From: Aeropyrum camini SY1 = JCM 12091
GTDB lineage: Archaea > Thermoproteota > Thermoprotei_A > Sulfolobales > Acidilobaceae
Reading direction: 5' to 3'
Assembly: GCF_000591035.1 (NCBI RefSeq)
Contig: NC_022521.1
Coordinates: 372,001-436,000 of the forward strand
DNA: 64,000 bases
This document shows positions 33,346 to 40,392 of the stretch, piece by piece. The translations under genes and the position numbers were made by a program. Below the pieces are notes generated by a model that worked only from the letters and a program-made list of their open reading frames with translations, did no database searches and was not told the DNA's origin. Each line of letters opens with the position of its first letter. Within the stretch, counting starts at the first letter, position 1.

Positions 33346-33532
33346 TTATGCTACACTTCTGGCTTTCACCGTCCTAAACCTAACGAGCTTCAGCATCTCG
33401 TTGTAAAGCTTAGTATACACTTAACCTGGCCAAGGCTACCTTAGCCCCGCTTTCCCGATATATCTCAGCTATGCCCGAGATGTTCTGCTACCCTTCAAGT
33501 GCTCGGGTTAACCCTCGACTACCAGTCGACAT
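33346..33532 (-). pseudogene. Decayed small gene at the edge of the element
   Basis: Reading from ATG 33532: STGSRGLTRALEG, an in-frame TAG, then QNISGIAEIYRESGAKVALA and RLSVY, then TAA. A one-base shift there continues as TKLYNEMLKLVRFRTVKARS and VA before a stop. The pieces look coding and line up end to end, as in a gene broken by one nonsense and one frameshift mutation. I do not recognise the family. It lies just left of the integrated element. Confidence 0.35.
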
Positions 33533-33543
33533 GTCGCGCTACC

Positions 33544-33891
33544 CTAGGGAGGCAGCATGCTCAATAAGAAGGCGTTGACAACAACCACGATGCCCCCCGC
33601 CAGCACCGGCACCAGGAGGGCCAGAGGGCCGAGCTTCCTGTCGAGAAACCACGATACCAGGGAGAGGAAGCCCCATACAAGCATAGAAGGGGGGAGCAGA
33701 AGGGCCAGCTCCACTATAAAGATATAAAATTCTAAATCGGGGGAAAGGCTGAGGTCCCTCAGGTCGAGCAGGAAGAAGGCCAGAGCTGTGCCTAGCACGT
33801 AGAGGATGGGGGTGTTGTACCAGGTAAGCCTCAAGAGCCCCAAGCCAGAGGCCCCGAAAAATGTTATCCAAAGCCGTCCTAGATATACCAT
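33544..33891 (-). CDS. Small multi-pass membrane protein
   Basis: A 115-residue protein with about four hydrophobic segments (LGTALAFFLLDL; EFYIFIVELALLLPPSMLVW; GPLALLVPVLAGGIVVVVNA). Function unknown. It overlaps the end of the upstream gene by 13 bp, so the two form an operon. Element gene. Confidence 0.6.
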   Translation of the reverse strand: MVYLGRLWITFFGASGLGLLRLTWYNTPILYVLGTALAFFLLDLRDLSLSPDLEFYIFIVELALLLPPSMLVWGFLSLVSWFLDRKLGPLALLVPVLAGGIVVVVNAFLLSMLPP

Positions 33892-34385
33892 TCATAATAA
33901 CCATTAATACAGACCAGCACAGCAGCCAGCATGATCTCCCCGCTAGTTGGAAGCAACTCCACATACTCGAGGAGCCGCCGGGCCTCCACAACCTTAATGT
34001 AATCCTCAACCCGGGCGAACCTCTCTGGAGGCGGGGTCTGGGAGTTCAGCGCCATCTCTATCTTAGTAGCAATGGCCTCGATCTTCCAGAACAGGTACTC
34101 CTCATCCCTCTCCGTAAAGTAGGTGAGCTTCGTATCCCTCGCCACAAAACCCAGAATATAGGGCCACAGCTCCCTCCCAACCTTCTCATCCTCCAGGAGA
34201 GTATAGAGGTCCAGCGGCGGCCCCCCACCCTCACCACCAGCCTCCCCAGCAAAAGGCAGCAGACCCAGCAGCTCCCTGGGATCAGGCTTCTCCCTAGCCC
34301 CGGTAAGACGCCTAACAAACTCCAGCAAACCCAAACACACCCACAAACAAATATGCGCCCAAACATGCGGCGGAGGGGAAGACAA
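33879..34385 (-). CDS. Uncharacterised element protein
   Basis: A 168-residue protein with a hydrophobic N terminus (HVWAHICLWVCLGLLEFVRR) and an acidic helical body (LYTLLEDEKVGRELWPYILG; YLFWKIEAIATKIEMALNS; VEDYIKVVEARRLLEYVELL). No family is recognised. The start is TTG 34385, with TATTATATT (~34410-34418) as TATA box and an inverted-repeat copy directly behind it. Confidence 0.6.
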   Translation of the reverse strand: MSSPPPHVWAHICLWVCLGLLEFVRRLTGAREKPDPRELLGLLPFAGEAGGEGGGPPLDLYTLLEDEKVGRELWPYILGFVARDTKLTYFTERDEEYLFWKIEAIATKIEMALNSQTPPPERFARVEDYIKVVEARRLLEYVELLPTSGEIMLAAVLVCINGYYEWYI

Positions 34386-34432
34386 GGAGCACCGCGAACA
34401 GGAGGATAAGTAATATAATACTTTACTTTACT

Positions 34433-34480
34433 GTTAGAGAACGCATAGTCCAAACAATACAATTAAACACGTTCTCTAAC
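34433..34480. repeat. Element inverted repeat, copy 1
   Basis: GTTAGAGAACG (34433-34443) and CGTTCTCTAAC (34470-34480), perfect 11-bp arms, 26-bp spacer. It lies just upstream of the TATA box of the gene starting at 34385. Confidence 0.75.
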
Positions 34481-34508
34481 ACAGCTTCAGACTCTAGACT
34501 CCGAACCG

Positions 34509-34556
34509 GTGTTAGAGAACAGTCAACCCGGGTTGCCAGGCCTATTCTCTAACACC
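34509..34556. repeat. Element inverted repeat, copy 2
   Basis: GGTGTTAGAGAA (34509-34520 region) and TTCTCTAACACC (34545-34556), perfect 12-bp arms. The spacer contains CAACCCGGGTTG, itself a palindrome. It overlaps the 3' end of the gene ending at 34523. Confidence 0.75.
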
Positions 34557-34750
34557 CGGTCACCGAGCCTACGCACAACCGGGTCCGCCGCCAGAGAGTC
34601 CAGCACAGCTTCAGCCTCCTCCAAGGCCCTGGCCAGGGCCTCCCTCACATCGCCCGGCAACCTATCCCTGTAAAACACTAGCAACGCCCTTAGCAGCCTA
34701 ACCTGAGCCAGCAGCTCAACCTCAGCCAGGCAAGCAGCCAAAACCTCCAT
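34523..34750 (-). CDS. Small helical element protein
   Basis: A 75-residue, almost wholly helical protein (MEVLAACLAEVELLAQVRLL; DVREALARALEEAEAVLDSL). I chose ATG 34750; the frame is open to 34792, but that part is covered by an inverted-repeat copy. No family is recognised. Confidence 0.5.
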   Translation of the reverse strand: MEVLAACLAEVELLAQVRLLRALLVFYRDRLPGDVREALARALEEAEAVLDSLAADPVVRRLGDRVLENRPGNPG

Positions 34751-34762
34751 ATCCCGCCCAGA

Positions 34763-34806
34763 GTTAGAGAAGCAAACCCACAGCACCGCCAACCACCTTC
34801 TCTAAC
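34763..34806. repeat. Element inverted repeat, copy 3
   Basis: GTTAGAGAAG (34763-34772) and CTTCTCTAAC (34797-34806), perfect 10-bp arms, 24-bp spacer. It sits between the gene starting at 34750 and the large palindrome at 34807. Confidence 0.75.
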
Positions 34807-34830
34807 GCTCACTCAGTATACTGAGTGAGC
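34807..34830. promoter_or_regulatory. 24-bp perfect palindrome, operator 1 of the small RHH-like gene
   Basis: Arms GCTCACTCAGTA and TACTGAGTGAGC. It lies directly upstream of the TATA box (GGTTATAAACC, 34835-34845) of the gene at 34883. The core TATACTGAG-TGAGCCAA recurs at 34863-34879. Confidence 0.7.
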
Positions 34831-34834
34831 CAAC

Positions 34835-34845
34835 GGTTATAAACC
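34835..34845 (+). promoter_or_regulatory. TATA box of the RHH-like gene
   Basis: GGTTATAAACC, palindromic, ~27 bp before the predicted transcription start near 34866. Both operator copies flank it. Confidence 0.6.
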
Positions 34846-34861
34846 TCACTATAATCAGACA

Positions 34862-34880
34862 CTATACTGAGGTGAGCCAA
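34862..34880. promoter_or_regulatory. Operator 2 of the RHH-like gene
   Basis: TATACTGAGGTGAGCCAA repeats one half of operator 1 with a single inserted G. It covers the predicted start of transcription just before ATG 34883, a position suited to autorepression. Confidence 0.5.
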
Positions 34881-34882
34881 AC

Positions 34883-35026
34883 ATGGTAAAAAGGGTCTAT
34901 ATAATATTCGACAACGAGGAATTCCAATACCTAAAGAAAATAAAGGAACAACTAGGCCTCTCATGGCCAGAAGCAGTCAAACAAGGTCTAGAGTGCCTCA
35001 GTAAAGAGAAACGGAAGGAAAACTAG
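34883..35026 (+). CDS. 47-residue ribbon-helix-helix-like protein
   Basis: KRVYIIFDNEEFQYLKKIKE then LGLSWPEAVKQGLECLS: a beta strand followed by two helices, as in CopG/Arc-type repressors encoded by archaeal plasmids and viruses. The length of 47 residues is normal for that class. The start is ATG 34883. Two copies of a palindromic operator flank its TATA box, so it probably represses its own gene. The next gene begins 33 bp downstream on the same strand. Confidence 0.68.
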   Translation: MVKRVYIIFDNEEFQYLKKIKEQLGLSWPEAVKQGLECLSKEKRKEN

Positions 35027-35059
35027 CTTAAATAGAAAGGGAGAGAGGGTTCTCTTGAA

Positions 35060-36100
35060 ATGAAAGTGGAGAACATAACTGTGAAGCCTTGCAGAGAGGC
35101 CTTGCAACCATGTATCGAGTTTGATTTAAACCTCGATACAAGCGGTTCCATAATCGCTAGTGAGGAAATCCCGCACATAGTTGGAGTTACTCTCTATATC
35201 GCGGATGGCGGAAGGAAAACGCTATTAGCCCCATGCATAATAGAATATTTGAATATATACGGCCCGGAGATAATGCCTCAACAGCCGAGATCGCCAGCGA
35301 TAATGATCAGCGCCAGAAATTATGTTATACAGAAGTCTGTAGAGGGAAGAACGCCAGGTTATAACCTACAGTTGAAGTGCAAAACTCTACTCACCAGGGG
35401 CGCCCTAAGGTTTATAGAAAATAAGAGGAGGCTAAGGGAAGACCGATCCGTCGAGTTAGTGTTGACACTTAGGTATTACACCCTAACTAGTATAGCTACT
35501 CAAGGGGCCGACTCATTGAGGATGCCGAGACACTTCTTGCTAATGACTCAACCGCTCAGAGAAGAAACCATAACCATAACCATAGATGGATACAGGTGGG
35601 TTAAAGAATTCCTATCAACATTTTTGCTCGCCGAATACGACGTCGTAGAACTCCCCATACCCAAGCTGAACGAAGCCAACCAGATAGCCCAGGAACACCT
35701 AAGAAGATCTATAGAGGCCCTTAGAACCGCTAGAACAGCCATATACGAGACACTCATGATAGGCCCGGCATTCACAGCCCTAAGAAACGCCATAAACGAG
35801 CTATGCGAGGGCCTCATACCACTGGGCCTGGCAGAACGTGTCAGCACAGTAGGCTGTAAGTTCAGCGAAGACGCAATAAAACAGCACATGGGAGACGAGG
35901 AGCTAGCTAAGCTAATCACGGAAACACTAACCAAACTTAAAAGTATCACCCAAAAAGCCCCAGAACCAACAGCACCACACATCTCAACAGAAAGACAAAT
36001 ACAACTACACCAAATAGAATCCCTAATCGGAATAGCCACATACCTAACAAACCTCATACTAAAAACAATAACCGAAAAACAATTCCAAATCGAGAGTTAG
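35060..36100 (+). CDS. Uncharacterised 346-residue element protein
   Basis: There is no signal peptide or membrane helix. Residues 1-180 are beta-rich (IIASEEIPHIVGVTLYIADG; RSVELVLTLRYYTLTSIATQ), residues ~185-346 helical (NQIAQEHLRRSIEALRTART; IESLIGIATYLTNLILKTIT). The A/T-ending codon use (ATA, AGA, CTA) differs from chromosomal genes, indicating foreign origin. No family recognised. The start is ATG 35060 after GGGAGAGAGGG. Its stop codon lies inside an inverted-repeat copy. Confidence 0.6.
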   Translation: MKVENITVKPCREALQPCIEFDLNLDTSGSIIASEEIPHIVGVTLYIADGGRKTLLAPCIIEYLNIYGPEIMPQQPRSPAIMISARNYVIQKSVEGRTPGYNLQLKCKTLLTRGALRFIENKRRLREDRSVELVLTLRYYTLTSIATQGADSLRMPRHFLLMTQPLREETITITIDGYRWVKEFLSTFLLAEYDVVELPIPKLNEANQIAQEHLRRSIEALRTARTAIYETLMIGPAFTALRNAINELCEGLIPLGLAERVSTVGCKFSEDAIKQHMGDEELAKLITETLTKLKSITQKAPEPTAPHISTERQIQLHQIESLIGIATYLTNLILKTITEKQFQIES

Positions 36101-36139
36101 AGAACAGGCTGGTAAGCACACACCAACATATTCTCTTAC
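36096..36139. repeat. Element inverted repeat, copy 4 (imperfect)
   Basis: GTTAGAGAAC (36096-36105) and TTCTCTTAC (36131-36139), one mismatch in the right arm. It overlaps the TAG of the preceding gene. The spacer has TGGT...ACCA. Confidence 0.65.
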
Positions 36140-36260
36140 CCAAACTCTAAAGCCTTCAAGCCCAATACGCACCTTTATCATGCCTACCTGAAATCGCTTA
36201 ACGGTTAAAGCGGTCAGTCGGCCCCCGGAATAAAATGATAAAATATTATTTCATACTAGC

Positions 36261-36950
36261 TCAGCTGGGATTTATAAGCTCGCCTATATTCCTTTTCACC
36301 TCTTTGAGTATACTATTTATACATTGATTTAGATCGCCTAATACTTTTTTTGCCTCTGACTCGTCAGCTTCGTGGAAGATCCTATTTCGAGCATTATATA
36401 TTTTATAGAATTTAGTATTTTTGTCTACGCAGGAATCACTTGAGATTGCTCCTTCGAAGAGTTCTTGGCATAAATCTTTTATCGAGAGGCAGATACACTC
36501 TTTGTGACTGACTCTCTGTTTAGAGCCACATACACAGTTGGGATTAGCCTTTAACCCATGATGATATCCATAAAAGCATTTCCACGCCTCTAACATGATC
36601 CAGGCATGGATAAATTTGTCCACATCATCATAAGCCTTTATGAAATAACCATAAAATCTAGCAGCTCGTTTGAGGTGCTCAAGCAATTTTTTATCGCCAG
36701 GCATAACCATGCTCGAGAGTGCCTTCCTGATCGAACCACTAATCCTAACATTGACATTATCCGATTTAATAGCAAACTTAGCTTCACCAGATGCAGAAAC
36801 AGAATCATATACATTCCAATATACATGCTTCTTTACAGGCTTCCTACCGTTCTTCACAATTTTTTCAGTAATACTCACATTCACATTATATGTGTCTGGG
36901 TAGTACCCTAGTATACCATCTGCTAACAACCGCAGCACAATCTTCTCCAA
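36261..36950 (-). CDS. HEPN-domain protein with CxC...CxC insert (putative RNase)
   Basis: A 229-residue, strongly A+T-rich gene. The C-terminal helical part carries R188-N-R-I-F-H193, the R-x4-H motif of HEPN ribonucleases, after an upstream helical segment (KFIHAWIMLEAWKCFYGYHH). Between them is C139-x-C141...C152-x-C154, which could bind zinc. The N-terminal ~80 residues are beta-rich. HEPN proteins often act in toxin-antitoxin or antiviral systems by cutting RNA, or as nonspecific RNA binders. The start is TTG 36950, 20 bp after the partner gene. The motif and fold call is mine; the biological role is inferred. Confidence 0.6.
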   Translation of the reverse strand: MEKIVLRLLADGILGYYPDTYNVNVSITEKIVKNGRKPVKKHVYWNVYDSVSASGEAKFAIKSDNVNVRISGSIRKALSSMVMPGDKKLLEHLKRAARFYGYFIKAYDDVDKFIHAWIMLEAWKCFYGYHHGLKANPNCVCGSKQRVSHKECICLSIKDLCQELFEGAISSDSCVDKNTKFYKIYNARNRIFHEADESEAKKVLGDLNQCINSILKEVKRNIGELINPS

Positions 36951-36970
36951 TACCCCTTTTAATTGCTCCT

Positions 36971-37231
36971 CTACCTTTTTTCATCAAATTTATTCAAATC
37001 CTTATCCTCAAACTCACAGGCAAACACCAATATTAACCGCGGCGGACCTTTCTCGTAAGAGGGCGTAATCTTACACAAAAACTCCCCTATCTTAACATCC
37101 TTTAAAACATCCTCATCCGTAAACTTAATCTCCTCATACTCATTTGTCAACGGTATATACGCTCTAGCCTCAAACCTAGGCAAACAAACCACCCAAAACA
37201 ACCTAATACCTAAACCCCGGTTTAAATCCAA
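36971..37231 (-). CDS. Small partner protein of the HEPN gene
   Basis: An 86-residue protein: FWVVCLPRFEARAYIPLTNE, then KFTDEDVLKDVKIGEFLCKI and PPRLILVFACEFEDKDL. It is mixed beta with an acidic C terminus, with no family recognised. It precedes the HEPN gene by 20 bp on the same strand and shares its A+T-rich codon use. The start is TTG 37231, leaderless from the TATA box GTTTTAAAAC at 37252-37261. An antitoxin role is a guess from gene order. Confidence 0.55.
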   Translation of the reverse strand: MDLNRGLGIRLFWVVCLPRFEARAYIPLTNEYEEIKFTDEDVLKDVKIGEFLCKITPSYEKGPPRLILVFACEFEDKDLNKFDEKR

Positions 37232-37242
37232 AACAACCCCAG

Positions 37243-37281
37243 TGAGACGGGGTTTTAAAACCCGTGGTGTCTCAGTCTGAG
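37243..37281. promoter_or_regulatory. Promoter of the HEPN pair within nested palindromes
   Basis: GGGTTTTAAAACCC is palindromic and holds the TATA box of the gene at 37231. It is enclosed by TGAGAC (37243-37248) and GTCTCA (37269-37274), and followed by CTCAGTCTGAG (37271-37281). The same GAGAC element recurs in the neighbouring gene. Confidence 0.5.
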
Positions 37282-38198
37282 GCTAGTCGTTTTGCCGCCT
37301 TCTTTATTTGCTGCCAGGCTTTGAGCCATGTGTCTACGTCTTCTAGCCTCGGTTTTAGTGGCGGGTTTGATAGGGTTGCCTCTATCTTCCACCTGTTGTT
37401 GTGTGGGTGGTGCTTGTCCCTGTACATTTTAACTATGGACACTCCTAGGCGGTCTAGGCCGGGCTCGTCCCCCCGGGTCTCCGCCAGCTCTATCTGGCTT
37501 ACCCTCTCCACGCCTCTGAGGGTCGCTATTATGAGGGCCTCCGTCAGGGGTATGGCCCTGCCGTGGTCCTTCTTACTCCAGACTGTAATGTGCTTGCCGA
37601 GGCTGTTGTAGCCCTTGAAGTTCTCCACAACCACATTACTCCGGGCCAGGGGGCCGGAGAGCCAGTAAACCCCGCCCTCAAACCCTACGAGACCCCTGGC
37701 GGCCAGGCGCCGGAGGGCCTGCCACACCCGGTTCTTATACCTCTCCCTATTCGCCAGCGAGGGCTCAAGCCCAGCCAAGGTAAGGTACTCGTTCACTATA
37801 GAGGAGAACCGGGCCCTACCGCTCAAGCTGTTCAAAGCAGCCAAGACCAGAAGCTGGGTTCTCCCCAGCTTCACAACCCTCCCCTCCAAGACAGGCTCGG
37901 GCAGGAACAGGAGCCCCCCCGGGGGAGCGGGCCTAAGACCCAACACGGTATCGTCTTCACCCGTTGAGACGCGTCTTCGGCTTGTCTCAAATTGAGACAC
38001 GCTAACTGAGACAACCCGGCGACGCCGAGAGCATAGAGACGCAAGCCTCTCCCACCTATCCAGGAGCCTCTGAACCCTCTTCTGAGCAGTCCTAGGATCG
38101 AGACTAGGCCAGAGCATCCTCCCAATCCTGTAGGAGCCCAAACCCCTGAGTGCATACCTCGCGATCTCACCTAGAAGAAACCTCTCTTCACTGCTCAA
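37272..38198 (-). CDS. Two-domain winged-helix-like DNA-binding protein of the element
   Basis: A protein of about 308 residues. The first helical domain (SEERFLLGEIARYALRGLGS; AQKRVQRLLDRWERLASL) is followed by a basic linker (RRRRVVSVSVSQFETSRRR). The second has a winged-helix look (VLAALNSLSG; RYKNRVWQALRRLAARGLVG; FEGGVYWLSG). It could be a regulator or replication initiator. The frame is open to 38387, but I chose TTG 38198 because inverted-repeat copy 5 lies just before it. Four GAGAC elements sit inside the linker-coding part (37964-38012). Confidence 0.55.
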   Translation of the reverse strand: MSSEERFLLGEIARYALRGLGSYRIGRMLWPSLDPRTAQKRVQRLLDRWERLASLCSRRRRVVSVSVSQFETSRRRVSTGEDDTVLGLRPAPPGGLLFLPEPVLEGRVVKLGRTQLLVLAALNSLSGRARFSSIVNEYLTLAGLEPSLANRERYKNRVWQALRRLAARGLVGFEGGVYWLSGPLARSNVVVENFKGYNSLGKHITVWSKKDHGRAIPLTEALIIATLRGVERVSQIELAETRGDEPGLDRLGVSIVKMYRDKHHPHNNRWKIEATLSNPPLKPRLEDVDTWLKAWQQIKKAAKRLASD

Positions 38199-38208
38199 AG
38201 GCAGCCGC

Positions 38209-38252
38209 GTTAGAGAACAGGTATTGAGAAGCCTCTCAACACGTTCTCTAAC
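38209..38252. repeat. Element inverted repeat, copy 5
   Basis: GTTAGAGAAC (38209-38218) and GTTCTCTAAC (38243-38252), perfect 10-bp arms, 24-bp spacer containing the inner repeat TTGAGA...TCTCAA. It lies just upstream of the gene starting at 38198. Confidence 0.78.
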
Positions 38253-38261
38253 TCTCTCCCC

Positions 38262-38301
38262 GGCCCGCCCCCGAACCTTCGAGGCTACCCGGGGGCGGGC
38301 C
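38262..38301 (-). terminator. Strong GC hairpin after the gene ending at 38311
   Basis: GGCCCGCCCCCG and CGGGGGCGGGCC form a perfect 12-bp stem with a 16-nt loop, starting 10 bp after the stop. There is no long T-run behind it, so it could end transcription, protect the 3' end or control the next gene. Confidence 0.5.
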
Positions 38302-38310
38302 ACAGCCACT

Positions 38311-38637
38311 CTAGCCCACCTTCCCGCGCTTCTCGTATATGCTGACGTGGCCGTTCTCGTTGGCGAACAGCTCCACCACAGTGTCATCCTCGAGGATTAT
38401 GGTTATGTGGTAGCCGTCGCAGAGGAACATGTGCTTCAGATCCTCGAGGATATCGGCGGTACGGTGCTCCTCGTTATCACACCAGTTCAGCCTGACGCGC
38501 CTGATCCTCCTCCCAGACAGGCTGGAGAGCCTATCGCCAAGAGAACTCCCCCATACCTCACCCCTCCTCGTGCTCGTCTGTCTCCTCCACGATCTCCGCC
38601 CAGCAGTCCGGGTCGTCCGGCCGCCAGACCCTCGCAA
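38311..38637 (-). CDS. Small uncharacterised element protein
   Basis: The convincing part is the C-terminal ~75 residues: GRRIRRVRLNWCDNEEHRT, LKHMFLCDGYHITIILEDDT and VVELFANENGHVSIYEK, an alpha/beta pattern. The N terminus is doubtful. The only ATG/GTG/TTG upstream is TTG 38637, inside the preceding gene (80-bp overlap), and the early residues look like a shadow frame. A non-standard start near 38560 is possible. Family unknown. Confidence 0.45.
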   Translation of the reverse strand: MRGSGGRTTRTAGRRSWRRQTSTRRGEVWGSSLGDRLSSLSGRRIRRVRLNWCDNEEHRTADILEDLKHMFLCDGYHITIILEDDTVVELFANENGHVSIYEKRGKVG

Positions 38638-38923
38638 ACCAGCCTCTCCCGTAAAGCCGGATTAGGAGATCGACGTCCTCTCCGTCGAGCACGCAGCTCC
38701 GCCTGATTTTATAGTCGAGCCCGCACATCCTGGCGATGCCCAGCCCGTACCCCACATCGAAGCTACGCGGCGTGTGCAGGCCAGGCAGTAGCTCCCCCTC
38801 TACCTCCAGCCACTCGAAGCCATACCCAGGCAGGCCAGGCACGTCAACAGCCTTACCAGGCTCTTTGAGGGCCCTCCTAGCAGCCTCACACAACCTATCT
38901 AGCAGCTCCTCAATCTCCAACAA
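38558..38923 (-). CDS. Uncharacterised acidic element protein
   Basis: A 121-residue acidic protein: IEELLDRLCEAARRALKEPG, YGFEWLEVEGELLPGLHTPR, SFDVGYGLGIARMCGLDYK, then WFARVWRPDDPDCWAEIVEE. Helix then alternating strands. No family recognised. It begins 4 bp after the integrase stop, so it is probably translated from the same message. Confidence 0.55.
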   Translation of the reverse strand: MLEIEELLDRLCEAARRALKEPGKAVDVPGLPGYGFEWLEVEGELLPGLHTPRSFDVGYGLGIARMCGLDYKIRRSCVLDGEDVDLLIRLYGRGWFARVWRPDDPDCWAEIVEETDEHEEG

Positions 38924-38926
38924 CCC

Positions 38927-40273
38927 TCAGTCACCCTCCGAGGAGAGGCACGAAATCCTACTCATAGCAGCGTCGTACTTACGGCGTAGATCCTCTAGTA
39001 TGTCGAGCTGTAGGTAGTGGGCCTGCACCACGTCTCTCGAGGCGTGGCCAGTCAGGACGTCGACCTCAAGTTTGCTCAGGTGCAGGGCCAGATGCGTCGT
39101 CACCCTGTGCCGTATAGTTCTCAGCTGGAACCTGCGGCCTAGAGCCCGGTCCATCACGTTGTAGATGTGCTCTCGCAGCCTCTTCGGCTTCACAGGTATG
39201 AAGCGCCGCCTTAGCTCCTCCTGACCCTTGACCTGGGTTTCCAGCCATACCTCCCTCCAGGGGAGATAAACCTCCCTCAGGTAGGCCGCCGCGGCCTCCG
39301 GTATAAACGAGAAGAAGTCCCTCTTGTACTTCCTGTCGCTCCACGGAGCCACAACCCTCCTATCAAGGTCGACCTTATCGAAGGGTATAGTGTAAAGCGT
39401 CTCAATCCTCAGCCCGCTGAGCGTGAGGTAGAGGAGGGCCTTGGCCGGGGGCCACTCGGCTGCCTCGAGCACCCTGCATACCACATCCCACCCCGGCGCC
39501 TCCGTCCTCCTACTCCGGGCCCTGAACCTGGGAAGCCTCTGGTAGAGATCGTGATCCTGAAGTATCTCCCTAGTGAATAATCTAACGCTCTCAGCCATCT
39601 TCTGAGCAGCCTTAGGGCTCCTGGAAGCCTCATCCAGCAACGCCCTCCTAACGAGCCCCGGAGACAGGACCCAACCAGTAGAGTCTAGCAGCCTCCTGAG
39701 GTAGATCCTGTGGCTCTGCCACTGCTTGTAGCTTAGGGTGCCAGCCTCCCGCCTAGAATCCAGGTATGCAAGCCACTCCTCCAAATGCGCCTCAGTCACC
39801 TTCACAGCCCTACCAGCCAGCCCCAGCCTCTCAAGCTCCGACTCCAGCGTGTCTAAAAGAACCTTCGCGCTGGCTGGGTTTGCCTTCGCCCATTCCAATA
39901 CCAGCCTTACAATCCTGTCAACATCATAGGCTCGAATCCTCGAGTAGTCCACAAACTGGGCGAAATAGCCCACTTGACCCAGGTCATCGTCGCTGGCAGC
40001 CTCTAATAGCTTTTCGAGTATCTGGTCTGGTACTGGGCGTAAGCCCCTCCGCATCTGGTAGAAGTAGGCCCTGGAGACCCCCAGGTCTCTCGGCTTCACC
40101 CTTCCCTTCTCGGCGAGAAGGTTAAGGAGCGCCCTTCTAGCCTCCTGTGGCACGTCCTTGGGCTCGGGGAGCACCTCTACTCCCTCACTGCCCTCTGGCT
40201 CAGAGGTAGTGGCCCTCTCGCCAGCGAGAATACTGCTTGGAGCGCCGGTACTATTCTTGCTATACGCTTCCAT
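38927..40273 (-). CDS. Tyrosine recombinase (integrase) of the element
   Basis: About 448 residues from ATG 40273. The catalytic domain has the first arginine in LTLSGLRIETLYTI and a lysine-rich hairpin region (SDRKYKRDFFSF). LRTIRHRVTTHLAL carries the box II H-x-x-R-like pair, then LTGHASRDVVQAHYL has the histidine and the nucleophilic tyrosine. The N-terminal part includes a helix-turn-helix-like stretch (PRDLGVSRAYFYQMRRGLRP) and a core-binding domain. It is full length, so it is not the split SSV type. The frame stays open upstream to 40426, inside tRNA-Asn, as expected if integration placed the gene next to the tRNA 3' end. TTG 40294 is an alternative start. Confidence 0.85.
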   Translation of the reverse strand: MEAYSKNSTGAPSSILAGERATTSEPEGSEGVEVLPEPKDVPQEARRALLNLLAEKGRVKPRDLGVSRAYFYQMRRGLRPVPDQILEKLLEAASDDDLGQVGYFAQFVDYSRIRAYDVDRIVRLVLEWAKANPASAKVLLDTLESELERLGLAGRAVKVTEAHLEEWLAYLDSRREAGTLSYKQWQSHRIYLRRLLDSTGWVLSPGLVRRALLDEASRSPKAAQKMAESVRLFTREILQDHDLYQRLPRFRARSRRTEAPGWDVVCRVLEAAEWPPAKALLYLTLSGLRIETLYTIPFDKVDLDRRVVAPWSDRKYKRDFFSFIPEAAAAYLREVYLPWREVWLETQVKGQEELRRRFIPVKPKRLREHIYNVMDRALGRRFQLRTIRHRVTTHLALHLSKLEVDVLTGHASRDVVQAHYLQLDILEDLRRKYDAAMSRISCLSSEGD

Positions 40274-40392
40274 GAGGCCGAGGGCGTATAACAACCGTAT
40301 AGCAGATTGAGTTTCCGATTGACTCTCTGGAGTTTGAGGTGGTTGAGGATGTGGTCGAATTTGATTAGTTGAGATGTTTCCAGGATGGTTTC

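Noticed and set aside
33539-34009. Alternative frame across the two small element genes
   Set aside because: It overlaps two better frames with membrane and helical character and reads as a low-quality Trp/Ser/Arg-rich shadow.
34058-34462. 134-residue frame opposite the same gene's codons
   Set aside because: Cys/Trp/Arg-rich shadow of the 33879-34385 gene, and it runs through the TATA box and inverted repeat.
34433-38252. CRISPR array from the repeated GTTAGAGAAC motif
   Set aside because: The copies are inverted pairs hundreds to thousands of bases apart at gene ends, not regularly spaced direct repeats with spacers, and no cas gene is present.
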